From Methanobrevibacter sp. (GTDB lineage Archaea; Methanobacteriota; Methanobacteria; Methanobacteriales; Methanobacteriaceae): a DNA stretch of 14,977 bases. Position 1 is the stretch's first letter. Each line of letters opens with the position of its first letter. The stretch is taken from positions 1 to 14,977 of the forward strand of contig JAGCLR010000331.1 in assembly GCA_017646885.1 (NCBI GenBank), in the 5' to 3' direction. The notes below the pieces were generated by a model that saw nothing but the letters and a program-made list of their open reading frames with translations, was not told the DNA's origin and searched no databases. Both the position numbers and the translations under genes were made by a program. Of this stretch, positions 1-6,377 are shown piece after piece.

Positions 1-14
1 GTCATAGCTGCCAT
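1..14 (-). CDS. Start of a gene cut by the window edge
   Basis: Only the first codons (Met-Ala-Ala-Met) are inside the window. The start is supported by a strong AAGGAG Shine-Dalgarno at 22-27, seven bases before the ATG, which overlaps the stop codon of the deaminase gene upstream. It is probably the next member of the same operon. Nothing can be said about its product. Confidence 0.55.
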
Positions 15-25
15 AGTTTATCTCC

Positions 26-436
26 TTAATCTAAAGTTTCTTCTTTCCATTCACCAGCACCAGTTGTGTAATGAATTCGTTTAATTCCAAAGTTCTTAAT
101 AATTCGCATACACATCGGACACGGGCGACTTTCTTTTGAAATCTCATTGTTGCGACAAACCCACAGTTCGCATTTATGAATAATCTTGCTGTGATGTTTC
201 ATCGCTCTCATAATCGCAACTGGTTCTGCGTGTAATGCTTTCAAATCGTTATATTGTTTCGTGAAATCGTTGAACAGTTTTGAATTTACACCACTAGAAA
301 TAATCGCATCGTTATATGTCAGAACGCAAGCGTGCTTACAACGCTTGTATTGGTGAGAATTTTCTTTCAGTGCCAAATCCTCACAGTATTCTGTTACATA
401 TTGTTCAAAAGTACTTCGTTTCACATTTTCCACCAT
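26..436 (-). CDS. Zinc-dependent cytidine/deoxycytidylate deaminase-like protein
   Basis: About 136 aa. The cytidine deaminase zinc signature is visible: H69-A-E71 (zinc ligand His and proton-shuttling Glu) followed by P105-C106-P-M-C109 (two Cys ligands), and then a GIKRIHY strand typical of the dCMP deaminase/ComE and tRNA-deaminase branch. In phages such enzymes usually convert dCMP to dUMP to feed dTMP synthesis; that substrate is inferred from the family. Extra Cys residues (18, 33, 37, 89, 94) might form a second metal site. I chose the ATG at 436, which overlaps the previous gene by 16 bases; a TTG twelve bases upstream and a GTG twelve bases downstream are alternatives, and none has a textbook SD. 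A nucleic-acid-editing deaminase is the main alternative. Confidence 0.8.
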   Translation of the reverse strand: MVENVKRSTFEQYVTEYCEDLALKENSHQYKRCKHACVLTYNDAIISSGVNSKLFNDFTKQYNDLKALHAEPVAIMRAMKHHSKIIHKCELWVCRNNEISKESRPCPMCMRIIKNFGIKRIHYTTGAGEWKEETLD

Positions 437-696
437 TCGGCAGGCCAAACATAACCATCACCGGAACACCAGCCATGTTGTTTGAAATTCTTTGTTTTAC
501 AAGCCAACACACATTTCTTTTCAATCTTTACAATTTTCTTTTTAACAAACGCATTAGTTTCAAACTTTGCTCTTTTCGCCATATTCGTTAAAACATTTTC
601 TCCTTCCCACTTGGTAGGATTTTCACGTTCTATTAAATCGTGTGAAACTGTGCCATCATCGTAATAAAATTTTATCTCAAGTAACATTTTTGCCAT
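421..696 (-). CDS. Hypothetical protein, small, Lys- and Trp-rich
   Basis: About 91 aa, not recognised. The N-terminus reads as a short beta strand and turn (LEIKFYYDDGTVSHDL), the middle is Lys-rich, and the C-terminus has two Cys (KKCVLACK), a further Cys near HGWCSGDG and the tail PAEWWKM. The frame is open further upstream to 825, but that part overlaps the neighbouring gene and reads poorly, so I placed the start at the ATG at 696; the ATG at 687, with GGGAT seven bases before it, is equally possible. It overlaps the upstream gene by 20 bases and the deaminase by 16, so the three are probably translated as a coupled set from the promoter at 989-961. Confidence 0.62.
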   Translation of the reverse strand: MAKMLLEIKFYYDDGTVSHDLIERENPTKWEGENVLTNMAKRAKFETNAFVKKKIVKIEKKCVLACKTKNFKQHGWCSGDGYVWPAEWWKM

Positions 697-934
697 CCCA
701 ATCCCAGGTATCACATTCACAATGTTCAAACTGCTTAATGAAATCAACCACCTTGTCACTGGAACAGAAAATGAGAGCTTCTGCTTTGTTACGAGTCCAC
801 TGGCATTTGTTCGGACTGCCACCATAGGTCTTTAACCATTTTCCGGTCCCGCGAACACTCTTAATGCACCAGTAACTCCATCCACTATAAACAGTGAATT
901 TAGAAAAAGTATTTGCGTTTCGTAGCCATTCCAT
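677..934 (-). CDS. Hypothetical protein, first gene after promoter
   Basis: 85 aa, not recognised. The start is firm: an AAGGAG SD sits six bases before the ATG, about 25 bases downstream of a good promoter. The sequence is aromatic-rich near the N-terminus (SGWSYWCIK, GTGKWLKTYGG) and carries a W-T-R-N-K-A-E-A motif followed by a predicted helix (VVDFIKQF), then an acidic Cys/Trp end (CECDTWDWDG). The layout suggests a small mixed alpha/beta domain. It is the promoter-proximal gene of the operon leading to the deaminase. Confidence 0.75.
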   Translation of the reverse strand: MEWLRNANTFSKFTVYSGWSYWCIKSVRGTGKWLKTYGGSPNKCQWTRNKAEALIFCSSDKVVDFIKQFEHCECDTWDWDGKNVT

Positions 935-960
935 TATAAACTCCTTGTGGTTATGTTCAT

Positions 961-989
961 AATATAGAAAAAATCGGGCATTTTGTCAA
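961..989 (-). promoter_or_regulatory. Sigma-70-like promoter (TTGACA-17-TATATT)
   Basis: On the minus strand a perfect TTGACA (989-984) is followed by 17 bases and TATATT (966-961). It lies about 30 bases upstream of the gene starting at 934. The -35 box straddles the stem and loop of the terminator hairpin of the preceding gene and the U-tract falls in the spacer, so termination and initiation signals occupy the same DNA. Confidence 0.8.
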
Positions 990-997
990 TACCCGAT
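968..997 (-). terminator. Rho-independent terminator overlapping a promoter
   Basis: On the minus strand the arm ATCGGGTATT pairs with AAATGCCCGAT (one G-T pair) around a loop of about five bases, then runs into six T residues. It lies 26 bases after the stop of the gene at 1023-1481, which it should terminate. Confidence 0.78.
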
Positions 998-1022
998 AGT
1001 CTCCTTCTTTGTAAAATTTTGT

Positions 1023-1481
1023 TTACTTTTTGTTATGACGATAACTGCTATTTTGGAGCAACTTCATAGCAGCGGCATTACCGTGCGGATGCTGTTTATT
1101 CAATGTGGTAATGAAAGATTTGAAAGTTTCATTATCAAATGTGAAATCCCAGGACAATTCGCCATTAGCCTGCATTGTCATAATCTGCTGGATAGCCTTC
1201 TTCATAGTTACATTTCGGGCATAAGCCTTTACATAGTTATCCTTTTCCGAACAAACTAGCTTGGCATCAGTCACGAAATACTTATTCTTTTCGCCACAAA
1301 TGCGAGAAGCGAAGTTTTCGCCACCATCGTAATCGTCTTCAGTCAAATAGAAAATTGAGCAGAGACCGGTTCTGCGGTGACGCTTGGTTACATCTTTTAC
1401 TGGGGTATGGTCAAAGCGTACCAGGAACCATTCGGTACCACGCTTACCATCTTTGGTTAGAACATTTGCTTTTACTATCAT
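1023..1481 (-). CDS. Hypothetical protein, 152 aa
   Basis: Not recognised. The start follows an AAGGA SD with nine bases of spacing. The N-terminal part reads as beta strands (MIVKANVL, EWFLVRFD), then a basic patch (TKRHRRTG), a Cys-containing middle (C41, a second near RICGEK, a third in KLVCSEK) and a helical C-terminal half with NVTMKKAIQQIMTM. The basic patch could bind nucleic acid, but that is only a guess. It stands alone between a 338-base gap and a terminator; no canonical promoter was found in the gap, so it may be transcribed by readthrough from the promoter at 2400-2373. Confidence 0.78.
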   Translation of the reverse strand: MIVKANVLTKDGKRGTEWFLVRFDHTPVKDVTKRHRRTGLCSIFYLTEDDYDGGENFASRICGEKNKYFVTDAKLVCSEKDNYVKAYARNVTMKKAIQQIMTMQANGELSWDFTFDNETFKSFITTLNKQHPHGNAAAMKLLQNSSYRHNKK

Positions 1482-1819
1482 ATATGATTTTCCTTTTTAT
1501 TTAAATAAATTCAAAAAGACCTTTTTCAAAAGAACTGTTTTGGAATTACCCGAGAACTTTTTGTTTCGTTCTTTTTTAATAAATGTCACTGAAATAATTG
1601 AAACAAACTAAAAATTAAGAACTGTCAATTTTACAATCTTAAAATTTTGTAGTTTTAAGTTGGTTATCATCGGCTCCGAGACTTCAGCAAATCAAACAGA
1701 TGGTTACTCAGCGTTTGAAATGTGTAAATCACTATCCGACTTCATCGTACGACTTTTTGCGAAAGGCAAAATCCCAGATAAAAGCCGCAACAAATCGTTT
1801 CAGTAACTCGGTCTAAAAA
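1482..1819. other. 338-base gap without a convincing gene
   Basis: The right half (about 1655-1816) is less AT-rich than its surroundings and looks coding-like on the plus strand. A 48-codon frame from a TTG at 1660 to TAA at 1806 and a 38-codon ATG frame at 1700-1816 overlap in different frames. Neither has a Shine-Dalgarno and both oppose every other gene. The left half is AT-rich leader to the gene starting at 1481, with a small A/T hairpin near 1530-1550. A lone TTGACA on the minus strand (1628-1623) has no -10 box at the expected distance. A decayed gene, a leader or a small RNA are all possible. Confidence 0.4.
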
Positions 1820-2344
1820 TTAGCCGTAAATCTTCTTATAGATTTCGTCATCCAATTCAAATGTGAATGTTTCTTTGGAGTTAATCTTTGACAATTCGTC
1901 TTCAGCACGAACCTTTTCCTTTGTCAAAGCATCCAAAATGGATTCAAAATCTGTATCAGTAATCTTTACTAACTTGGTTACTTCCCAGTTACCAGTTACC
2001 GGGTTACGAGATTTAGAAGTACGATTTAACTTGAGAGCATTGGCACAACGTGTCGCAATTTCAATCTTCTTGTTAATCACATTGAGTTGATTCAACACAA
2101 CCTTACCTTTGCTATTGTGTTCGTCAATCAAATTTTGAAGTCTGTATGCTTCGTCACCACACTTTGAACACAACATAAATGAATCATAAACATTCTTGTT
2201 TTCAAACTTCTCAAGTTCTTCGTCAACTTGTTCTGGTTCAACAACATACTTGCTATACGCAAGGATTTGTTCGTTTACTCTACCCAATTCCTTAATTCTC
2301 TTACGGAGAGTGAAGGCGGATGTCAAATTCAATTCAATTTTCAT
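1820..2344 (-). CDS. Coiled-coil protein, possibly DIP1984/DUF6847-like
   Basis: 174 aa with a clear SD (AAGAGGT, eight bases before the ATG) behind its own promoter. It is mostly helical: LRKRIKELGRVNEQIL at the N-terminus, a central RLQNLIDEHN helix after a CSKC pair, a helix around NKKIEIATRCANALKLNR, a short region ending in VTKLVKITDTDFESIL, and a last helix LTKEKVRAEDELSKIN. The order (LR-RI-EL helix, an LI..HN helix, a basic strand with T-D-x-D, then a KE-RxxD-L-KIN helix) recalls the small bacterial DIP1984 family, whose function is unknown; I hold that weakly. The single CxxC could bind metal only with a partner. Confidence 0.85.
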   Translation of the reverse strand: MKIELNLTSAFTLRKRIKELGRVNEQILAYSKYVVEPEQVDEELEKFENKNVYDSFMLCSKCGDEAYRLQNLIDEHNSKGKVVLNQLNVINKKIEIATRCANALKLNRTSKSRNPVTGNWEVTKLVKITDTDFESILDALTKEKVRAEDELSKINSKETFTFELDDEIYKKIYG

Positions 2345-2372
2345 AGATAATACCTCTTTTAGTTTTTAGATA

Positions 2373-2400
2373 AATATAGAATTTAAATTTTTATTGTCAA
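2373..2400 (-). promoter_or_regulatory. Sigma-70-like promoter (TTGACA-16-TATATT)
   Basis: Minus strand TTGACA at 2400-2395, a 16-base A/T-rich spacer ending in C, and TATATT at 2378-2373. It lies between the stop of the last DF-tailed gene and the start at 2344. The sequence TATTGACA and the C before TATATT match the other promoters in the window. Confidence 0.75.
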
Positions 2401-2422
2401 TAGTTTTGGATAACAATTTTGT

Positions 2423-2761
2423 TTATGTGAAATCTGATTCAAGATTATTTAATTTGTTCCTAACTTGATACTCTTTTATCCCGTAGTCAATAATCTCAAG
2501 TAGTTTGTTGGTAGTTAGATTTAAAAATTGACTAAATACGGCTTCGGAAAAATGAGTTACACCTAAAATCTTTTCCATAATGACAAGTGTTACTGCTTCA
2601 TTCCACCATAACGATTTATAGCGAGCTTGCATTTCTCTAATTTCAGTTTCATCTATACACTTGGCTAATCTTTTATTCCTTTCGCTGTCTAATATAACAA
2701 CATTATAAAATTTATCAACAACGTCTCTTAAAAGATTTGAATCTACCCAAGGTTCACGCAA
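2423..2761 (-). CDS. DF-tailed small helical protein (last of array)
   Basis: 112 aa, mostly helical and not recognised. It ends NKLNNLESDFT-stop, the shared tail of this array. Upstream of the tail, WWNEAVTLVIMEKILG, a stretch rich in F and L, and IKEYQVRNK line up in order with the neighbouring 2754-3128, 4274-4615 and 4615-4971 products, suggesting a diverged paralogue group. The start is TTG: a perfect GGAGG (2768-2772) sits six bases before it, inside the tail codons of the upstream gene, and no ATG is available. It overlaps that gene by eight bases. No gene starts at its stop, so its tail has no ribosome-binding role. Confidence 0.8.
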   Translation of the reverse strand: MREPWVDSNLLRDVVDKFYNVVILDSERNKRLAKCIDETEIREMQARYKSLWWNEAVTLVIMEKILGVTHFSEAVFSQFLNLTTNKLLEIIDYGIKEYQVRNKLNNLESDFT

Positions 2762-3128
2762 AATCTGCCTCCATATTTTCTATTTTCTTCTGGGATTTAA
2801 ATTCTTTGATTCGTTTGTTTAAAATTGCGAACAAAGTATCGTCATCCATTTTAGCATAATAATACTGATTCCAATGTTTATATCCCAATAGAATAACTAC
2901 TCGCCAAATAACAATCTCTAAATCAGATCCGAACGGGTCAAAACAATCAAACATATCAGTCCATTCGCTGACATGTTCTTCACAAATTGGCATTAATCTG
3001 TTTATAAAATGAAAATACATTTTTCGTTCAAGACTATTCAAAGTATAATCATAAACCCAGTTCAATTCTGTATATGGATAACAAGTAAATGAGGGTTTAT
3101 TTTTTACACGCCGCATTGGTATTCCCAT
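2754..3128 (-). CDS. DF-tailed small helical protein
   Basis: 124 aa, aromatic-rich and not recognised. After a basic N-terminus (MRRVKNK) it has helices around LERKMYFHFINRLMPI and EIVIWRVVILLGYKHW, then a helix ending RIKEFKSQKKIENMEADFA-stop. The positions of the W/Y-rich helix, the LG turn, an M-D-D-D segment and the IKEF helix match those of the 2423, 4274 and 4615 products. The start ATG overlaps the upstream stop (TAATG), with AAAGGA inside the upstream tail codons as SD. Its own ME-A codons provide GGAGG for the next gene. Confidence 0.85.
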   Translation of the reverse strand: MGIPMRRVKNKPSFTCYPYTELNWVYDYTLNSLERKMYFHFINRLMPICEEHVSEWTDMFDCFDPFGSDLEIVIWRVVILLGYKHWNQYYYAKMDDDTLFAILNKRIKEFKSQKKIENMEADFA

Positions 3129-3514
3129 TATTCAAAATCCTTTTCAATGCCTTTTAACTTGTTTTCTTCTTTAAATTTTTTATCAAACACATCTCTTATT
3201 GGATTTAACTGGGAATTTATAAATTCGTTCAAATCTTCCATTGTATTTTTACCTTTCGTACCGTTAATTCCAGTAGCGAAATGTTTTTGTGGACTTGTTA
3301 TTCCAAAATAACGCAAAGAGCACTTTTCATCATGCCCTACTTTTATATCCAAATCAAATGTGTATTTGTCATTCTCGTCTGTGACAAAAGTAAAGGTTAA
3401 ATTTTGAGTAAACGCATCAACTTGTACTTGAATAAGTTCATCCAATTTAAATGTAGAACCATTAAGTTGTTTGATAATGTTTTTATCTTTATTACGTACC
3501 CAAATGTAAACCAT
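3128..3514 (-). CDS. DF-tailed protein, VY-W family copy A
   Basis: 128 aa. It is a clear paralogue of the protein at 3894-4274: both begin MVY[IV]W[VI], share II[KR]Q[LM][NK]GST near residue 15, a DEN[DE]K strand pair, [SV]SPQK/TSPQK followed by F-[AT]TG, then a helix leading to the tail. Here the end is NKLKGIEKDFE-stop. The first 80 residues look like a beta-rich sandwich or barrel and the last 45 are helical. No known family is recognised. TAATG overlap on both sides; the SD GGAGGA (3521-3526) lies in the previous tail. Confidence 0.85.
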   Translation of the reverse strand: MVYIWVRNKDKNIIKQLNGSTFKLDELIQVQVDAFTQNLTFTFVTDENDKYTFDLDIKVGHDEKCSLRYFGITSPQKHFATGINGTKGKNTMEDLNEFINSQLNPIRDVFDKKFKEENKLKGIEKDFE

Positions 3515-3894
3515 TAGAAGTCCTCCGCAATTCCAATTTCTTTAACCTTACTTTTCAACTGCTTATTCATTGAATTATACACATCAGCAACTTTAATTAG
3601 TTTCTTAACAACAGTTTCAAACTTCTTCAATCCACTCACACAACCAGTACGATTATAACCATCACCAACAAATTCTATATGACTGGAATTTGTTTCTGCA
3701 TCATAAGTTAATGCGAGTTCTTTATAATAAATTAACTCATCATCGTCTTTGTCTAAGTCGGCAAAACTATCGTCAGGAACAGTTAAATTAGGAAGGTTAA
3801 TTCGTATGTAATCTGTACCATCTTCATCCATAGTCAAACCATACTTCTTTATTAACTTCATTAGTTCAGGTAAATACTCTTTTTTCTCAGCCAT
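3514..3894 (-). CDS. DF-tailed acidic protein
   Basis: 126 aa, not recognised. The N-terminal helix (YLPELMKLIKKYGL) is followed by an acidic beta-rich middle (FADLDKDDDELIYYKELALTY, quoted approximately) and SSHIEFVGDGYNRTG, then a helix FETVVKKLIKVADVYN and the tail KVKEIGIAEDF-stop. The central strands and the closing helix resemble the arrangement in the VY-W pair on either side of it, but sequence identity is low, so common descent is only suggested. The start is fixed by the TAATG overlap and AGAGGA in the upstream tail; its own GCG-GAG-GAC codons give the next gene its SD. Confidence 0.85.
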   Translation of the reverse strand: MAEKKEYLPELMKLIKKYGLTMDEDGTDYIRINLPNLTVPDDSFADLDKDDDELIYYKELALTYDAETNSSHIEFVGDGYNRTGCVSGLKKFETVVKKLIKVADVYNSMNKQLKSKVKEIGIAEDF

Positions 3895-4274
3895 TAGAAA
3901 TCCTCTTTCAGTTCGTTAATTCTGCCACTTTCTTTGTATTTCTTTTCAATAATTCCTTTTAGTGATTTTACTTCTTCGTTCATCCAATCACCAAAATCTT
4001 CACCAACATCTTTATTGTGATGTGTAGTTCCAGTTGTAAAAGATTTCTGTGGACTTACAACGCTGAAGAAATACAGATTATATTTGCCATCGCCCTTGCC
4101 CTTTAAATTAAAAGTGAAAGTACATTTTTCATTTTCATCAGACTCAAGTGTAAAGGTATATTCAGTTGTTTTATTACCAACATCCTTTTGGTCTAAACCA
4201 GCAACAGTATATGTACTTCCCTTCATTTGTCTAATGATAGTATTTTCATCTGTACTTATCCAAACATAAACCAT
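3894..4274 (-). CDS. DF-tailed protein, VY-W family copy B
   Basis: 126 aa, paralogue of the product at 3128-3514 (shared MVY[IV]W start, II[KR]Q..GST, DENEK, SPQK.F.TG). Between the conserved blocks the two differ strongly, so the duplication is not recent. Copy B has alternating hydrophobic strands (EYTFTLESDENEK, TFTFNLKG) and an HH pair in the loop after TTG. The closing helix runs into GRINELKEDF-stop. Translation is coupled on both sides by TAATG, with AGAGGA in the upstream tail as SD. No function can be assigned. Confidence 0.85.
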   Translation of the reverse strand: MVYVWISTDENTIIRQMKGSTYTVAGLDQKDVGNKTTEYTFTLESDENEKCTFTFNLKGKGDGKYNLYFFSVVSPQKSFTTGTTHHNKDVGEDFGDWMNEEVKSLKGIIEKKYKESGRINELKEDF

Positions 4275-4615
4275 TAGAAATCCTCTTTAATTTTGTCAAG
4301 TCTTCGTTCAGCCATAAATTCTTTCAATCGCATATCACGAAAGGCCTCAAGTTCTTGTTCACTCATAGCTTTGAATATAGCAAAATCAGCAGTATCGTAT
4401 TCAAACTTTAATAGTTTGTTATAAACATACTTAGATATGAAATTCCAGTACCCCATTTCCAAATTTCGTTTCAAAGCATACTGTTCTCTAATTTCTTTAT
4501 CGTAATAATCTAAAAAAGCACAAATTGGAGCATAAGCAGGATGTCCTGGTTTGACATCAAATGCTTTGCAAATTTTTTCTCTAGTTATATTATAATCAAA
4601 GTGATTTTCAATCAT
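4274..4615 (-). CDS. DF-tailed small helical protein
   Basis: 113 aa, nearly all helical and not recognised. NITREKICKAFDVKPGHP at the start could be a small folded cap, followed by YYDKEIREQYALKRNLEMG, YWNFISKYVYNKLL, FAIFKAMSEQELEAFRD and a last helix FMAERRLDKIKEDF-stop. The Y-x-x-x helix, aromatic turn, MSEQEL segment and KEF helix match the 2423, 2754 and 4615 products in order. The start is given by TAATG and AAAAGGA inside the upstream tail codons. Confidence 0.85.
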   Translation of the reverse strand: MIENHFDYNITREKICKAFDVKPGHPAYAPICAFLDYYDKEIREQYALKRNLEMGYWNFISKYVYNKLLKFEYDTADFAIFKAMSEQELEAFRDMRLKEFMAERRLDKIKEDF

Positions 4616-4971
4616 TAGAAATCCTTTTTAATACTTTCCAATTTTTCTTTTTCCTGGAATTTCTTATAAGCTAAACTTAGTTTATCATACAAATCTGGTA
4701 TGGGCATTTCCAATAACTCGGCATACTTTTCTTCGTCATATTCTGTCCAGCCGAACATTTTATACAACCAACATTCACAACACGCTTCATAATAAGTTAA
4801 CTGTGTGGTTATGTGTGATTCCATATACTCTGTAACAACTAGGTCATTTATCATAGAAAAGAACTTTGTGAAATCGTACTTTTCATAATAAATAGTACCC
4901 GCTAGTTTACCGAGTCTTCTAAACAGGTTACTTCTAACACTACATCTGATTCTGATTACATCAGTTTCCAT
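4615..4971 (-). CDS. DF-tailed small helical protein next to radical SAM gene
   Basis: About 118 aa from the ATG at 4971; a GTG at 4980 would add three residues, and both starts lie inside the end of the radical SAM gene (11 or 20 bases of overlap). It has a basic N-terminus (RIRCSVRSNLFRRLGK), a Cys pair in EACCECWLYKMFGW, an acidic segment TEYDEEKYAELLEM, and a last helix AYKKFQEKEKLESIKKDF-stop. The W-L-Y-K-x-x-G turn, acidic loop and L-x-x-P-x-x-D-L segment align in order with the other helical DF-tailed proteins. The overlap shows co-translation with the enzyme. Confidence 0.8.
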   Translation of the reverse strand: METDVIRIRCSVRSNLFRRLGKLAGTIYYEKYDFTKFFSMINDLVVTEYMESHITTQLTYYEACCECWLYKMFGWTEYDEEKYAELLEMPIPDLYDKLSLAYKKFQEKEKLESIKKDF

Positions 4972-5923
4972 AACCTTCACAGCTCTTTGCTAACAGTTCA
5001 CTGATCTTTTCACTACCAGTGAATTTGTATCTTTTATCCATTGGAGCAGTACTACTTCTAGCAATTTCCATTTTAACAGCGTCAATAAACATTGTGCCAA
5101 CTGTCAAATTTCCGTCTTTGTCAAACATTTCGTAGTCATCGCCCTGATAAATGTTTGCGAATTCTTCGTCAGTCATTCCCAAACATTCCTTTGGATTTAA
5201 CTGCTTTAGAGCCAAACAGTCAAAAGAAAGGGCTCTTGTGTTTTTCGCAATCATTGGTAAATCTTTCTTCAGTTGTTCAATGTTTGCTTGAATTTCAGCA
5301 GTATGTTTAGATAAATTATCGTGGCCGCGTCTGATATCCTTGTAACCGAGAATTAGAACCTTTCTATCTCGCAATATAGAATAGTCCTTGGGAGTTAAAA
5401 CGCCAGCAATCGTGTGTATTACGACGTTACTGCCCAGTTCGTTAATCAAACGCATATCCTTCTTGTTTGAAGGATCTGTCAAGGAAACACCAATTCCTGC
5501 GAAGTCCAGGGTTTTGATTAACTGAAAGTATTTCTGTAAATGTTTTTGGTTGACTGTAACAGAAGGAACCAGTCCGTTACTTTTCATTTTGCCAACCAAG
5601 GCAAACAAAGATGGATGTTCCAAAGCATTTCCACCACCGATAGCAATTTCGGTACCGGGCTTACAACTGTCTAGCATATCTTTAAGATTATAAAGATTTG
5701 CGTGTTTTCCCTTCTTTGTGGAGTTTTCGTGGCAATAAGCACAACCAGCATCACAGTAGTCTGTGATTTTCAAATCAAACGATTCTGGGAATTCGTATGT
5801 GAAATGGTCATCGTCAGGGTTAATAGTTTCCTTTATCTTTGTTCCGTCTGAGAACAAAGTAACCCGGTGATTACCATTGTCATATTTCGCAATAATGCTA
5901 GGTGAAGTCTTTTTCCAAGTCAT
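4961..5923 (-). CDS. Radical SAM enzyme of unknown substrate
   Basis: 320 aa. The radical SAM cluster motif is C57-x3-C61-x2-C64 (CDAGCAYCH), which binds a [4Fe-4S] cluster that cleaves S-adenosylmethionine. G96-G-G-N-A-L follows at the GGE-type SAM-binding strand, and later strands (VTVNQKH, GIGVSLTD, VVIHTIAG, VLILGYKD) fit a partial TIM barrel. Residues 1-50 form a beta-rich cap (RVTLFSDGTKIKE) ending in PESFDLKITDYC, an arrangement I recall from single-cluster radical SAM proteins of gut bacteria and phages. Cys residues near the C-terminus (FDCLAL, KECLG, KSCEGYGN) are too few and too scattered to call a SPASM domain. It overlaps DF-tailed genes at both ends and lacks the tail. Peptide, nucleotide or tRNA modification are all open. 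Confidence 0.9.
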   Translation of the reverse strand: MTWKKTSPSIIAKYDNGNHRVTLFSDGTKIKETINPDDDHFTYEFPESFDLKITDYCDAGCAYCHENSTKKGKHANLYNLKDMLDSCKPGTEIAIGGGNALEHPSLFALVGKMKSNGLVPSVTVNQKHLQKYFQLIKTLDFAGIGVSLTDPSNKKDMRLINELGSNVVIHTIAGVLTPKDYSILRDRKVLILGYKDIRRGHDNLSKHTAEIQANIEQLKKDLPMIAKNTRALSFDCLALKQLNPKECLGMTDEEFANIYQGDDYEMFDKDGNLTVGTMFIDAVKMEIARSSTAPMDKRYKFTGSEKISELLAKSCEGYGN

Positions 5924-6368
5924 GCTTCTTTACTCTTTCTTGAAATGTTTTAGTCAACTTCAAATACTTACCAATTTCTTTCTTGAAATCTTTTAGATTA
6001 TCCACAATCTTTGAGTCATAATGACCTTGTTCATTTGGGTTCTTAATGATATATGGATAAACATTTTCATTTCCACCAAAATAATACTTCGGTGCTTTTG
6101 CGATTTTGAAAGTATAAATTTCAATCTTTGGTTCTTTTGAATAACTTGCCAAATCTACAACCCAGTCTTCACGATAACCATCTGACGCAGTTGTATCTTG
6201 ACGCTTATAGTTCCAACCGTTGAAGTATTCATAGTTATCTTCATCTCCTGGGTGGAAATAACTGAAATCTGTTCTGGAGGGATAAAATCCTGTATTTTCA
6301 AGATACTCAATGTATGGCTTCAATTTAGCATACAATTCTGGCATATCGTCAATAATTAACTTATTCAT
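5898..6368 (-). CDS. DF-tailed protein preceding radical SAM gene
   Basis: 156 aa, not recognised. It has an N-terminal helix (MPELYAKLKPYIEYLENTG), an aromatic and acidic loop region (FHPGDEDNYEYFNGWNY), strands (DWVVDLASYS, KIEIYTFKIA), a YYFGGNENVYPYIIKNP segment, then a long helix LKDFKKEIGKYLKLTKTF and the tail VKKHDLEKDFT-stop. The start is firm: AAGGAG five bases before the ATG. The last 26 bases are also read in another frame as the start of the radical SAM protein (MTWKKTSPS), so here the tail codons are constrained by an overlapping gene yet still encode LEKDFT. Confidence 0.87.
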   Translation of the reverse strand: MNKLIIDDMPELYAKLKPYIEYLENTGFYPSRTDFSYFHPGDEDNYEYFNGWNYKRQDTTASDGYREDWVVDLASYSKEPKIEIYTFKIAKAPKYYFGGNENVYPYIIKNPNEQGHYDSKIVDNLKDFKKEIGKYLKLTKTFQERVKKHDLEKDFT

Positions 6369-6377
6369 AATTTCTCC

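Noticed and set aside
1600..1628. Promoter with TTGACA at 1628-1623 on the minus strand
   Set aside because: The bases at the expected -10 position read TGTTTC; nothing near TATATT within an acceptable distance.
4961..5923. QueE or SPASM-domain assignment for the radical SAM protein
   Set aside because: The N-terminal cap and GGGNAL strand do not fit QueE, and C-terminal Cys residues are too few for SPASM auxiliary clusters.
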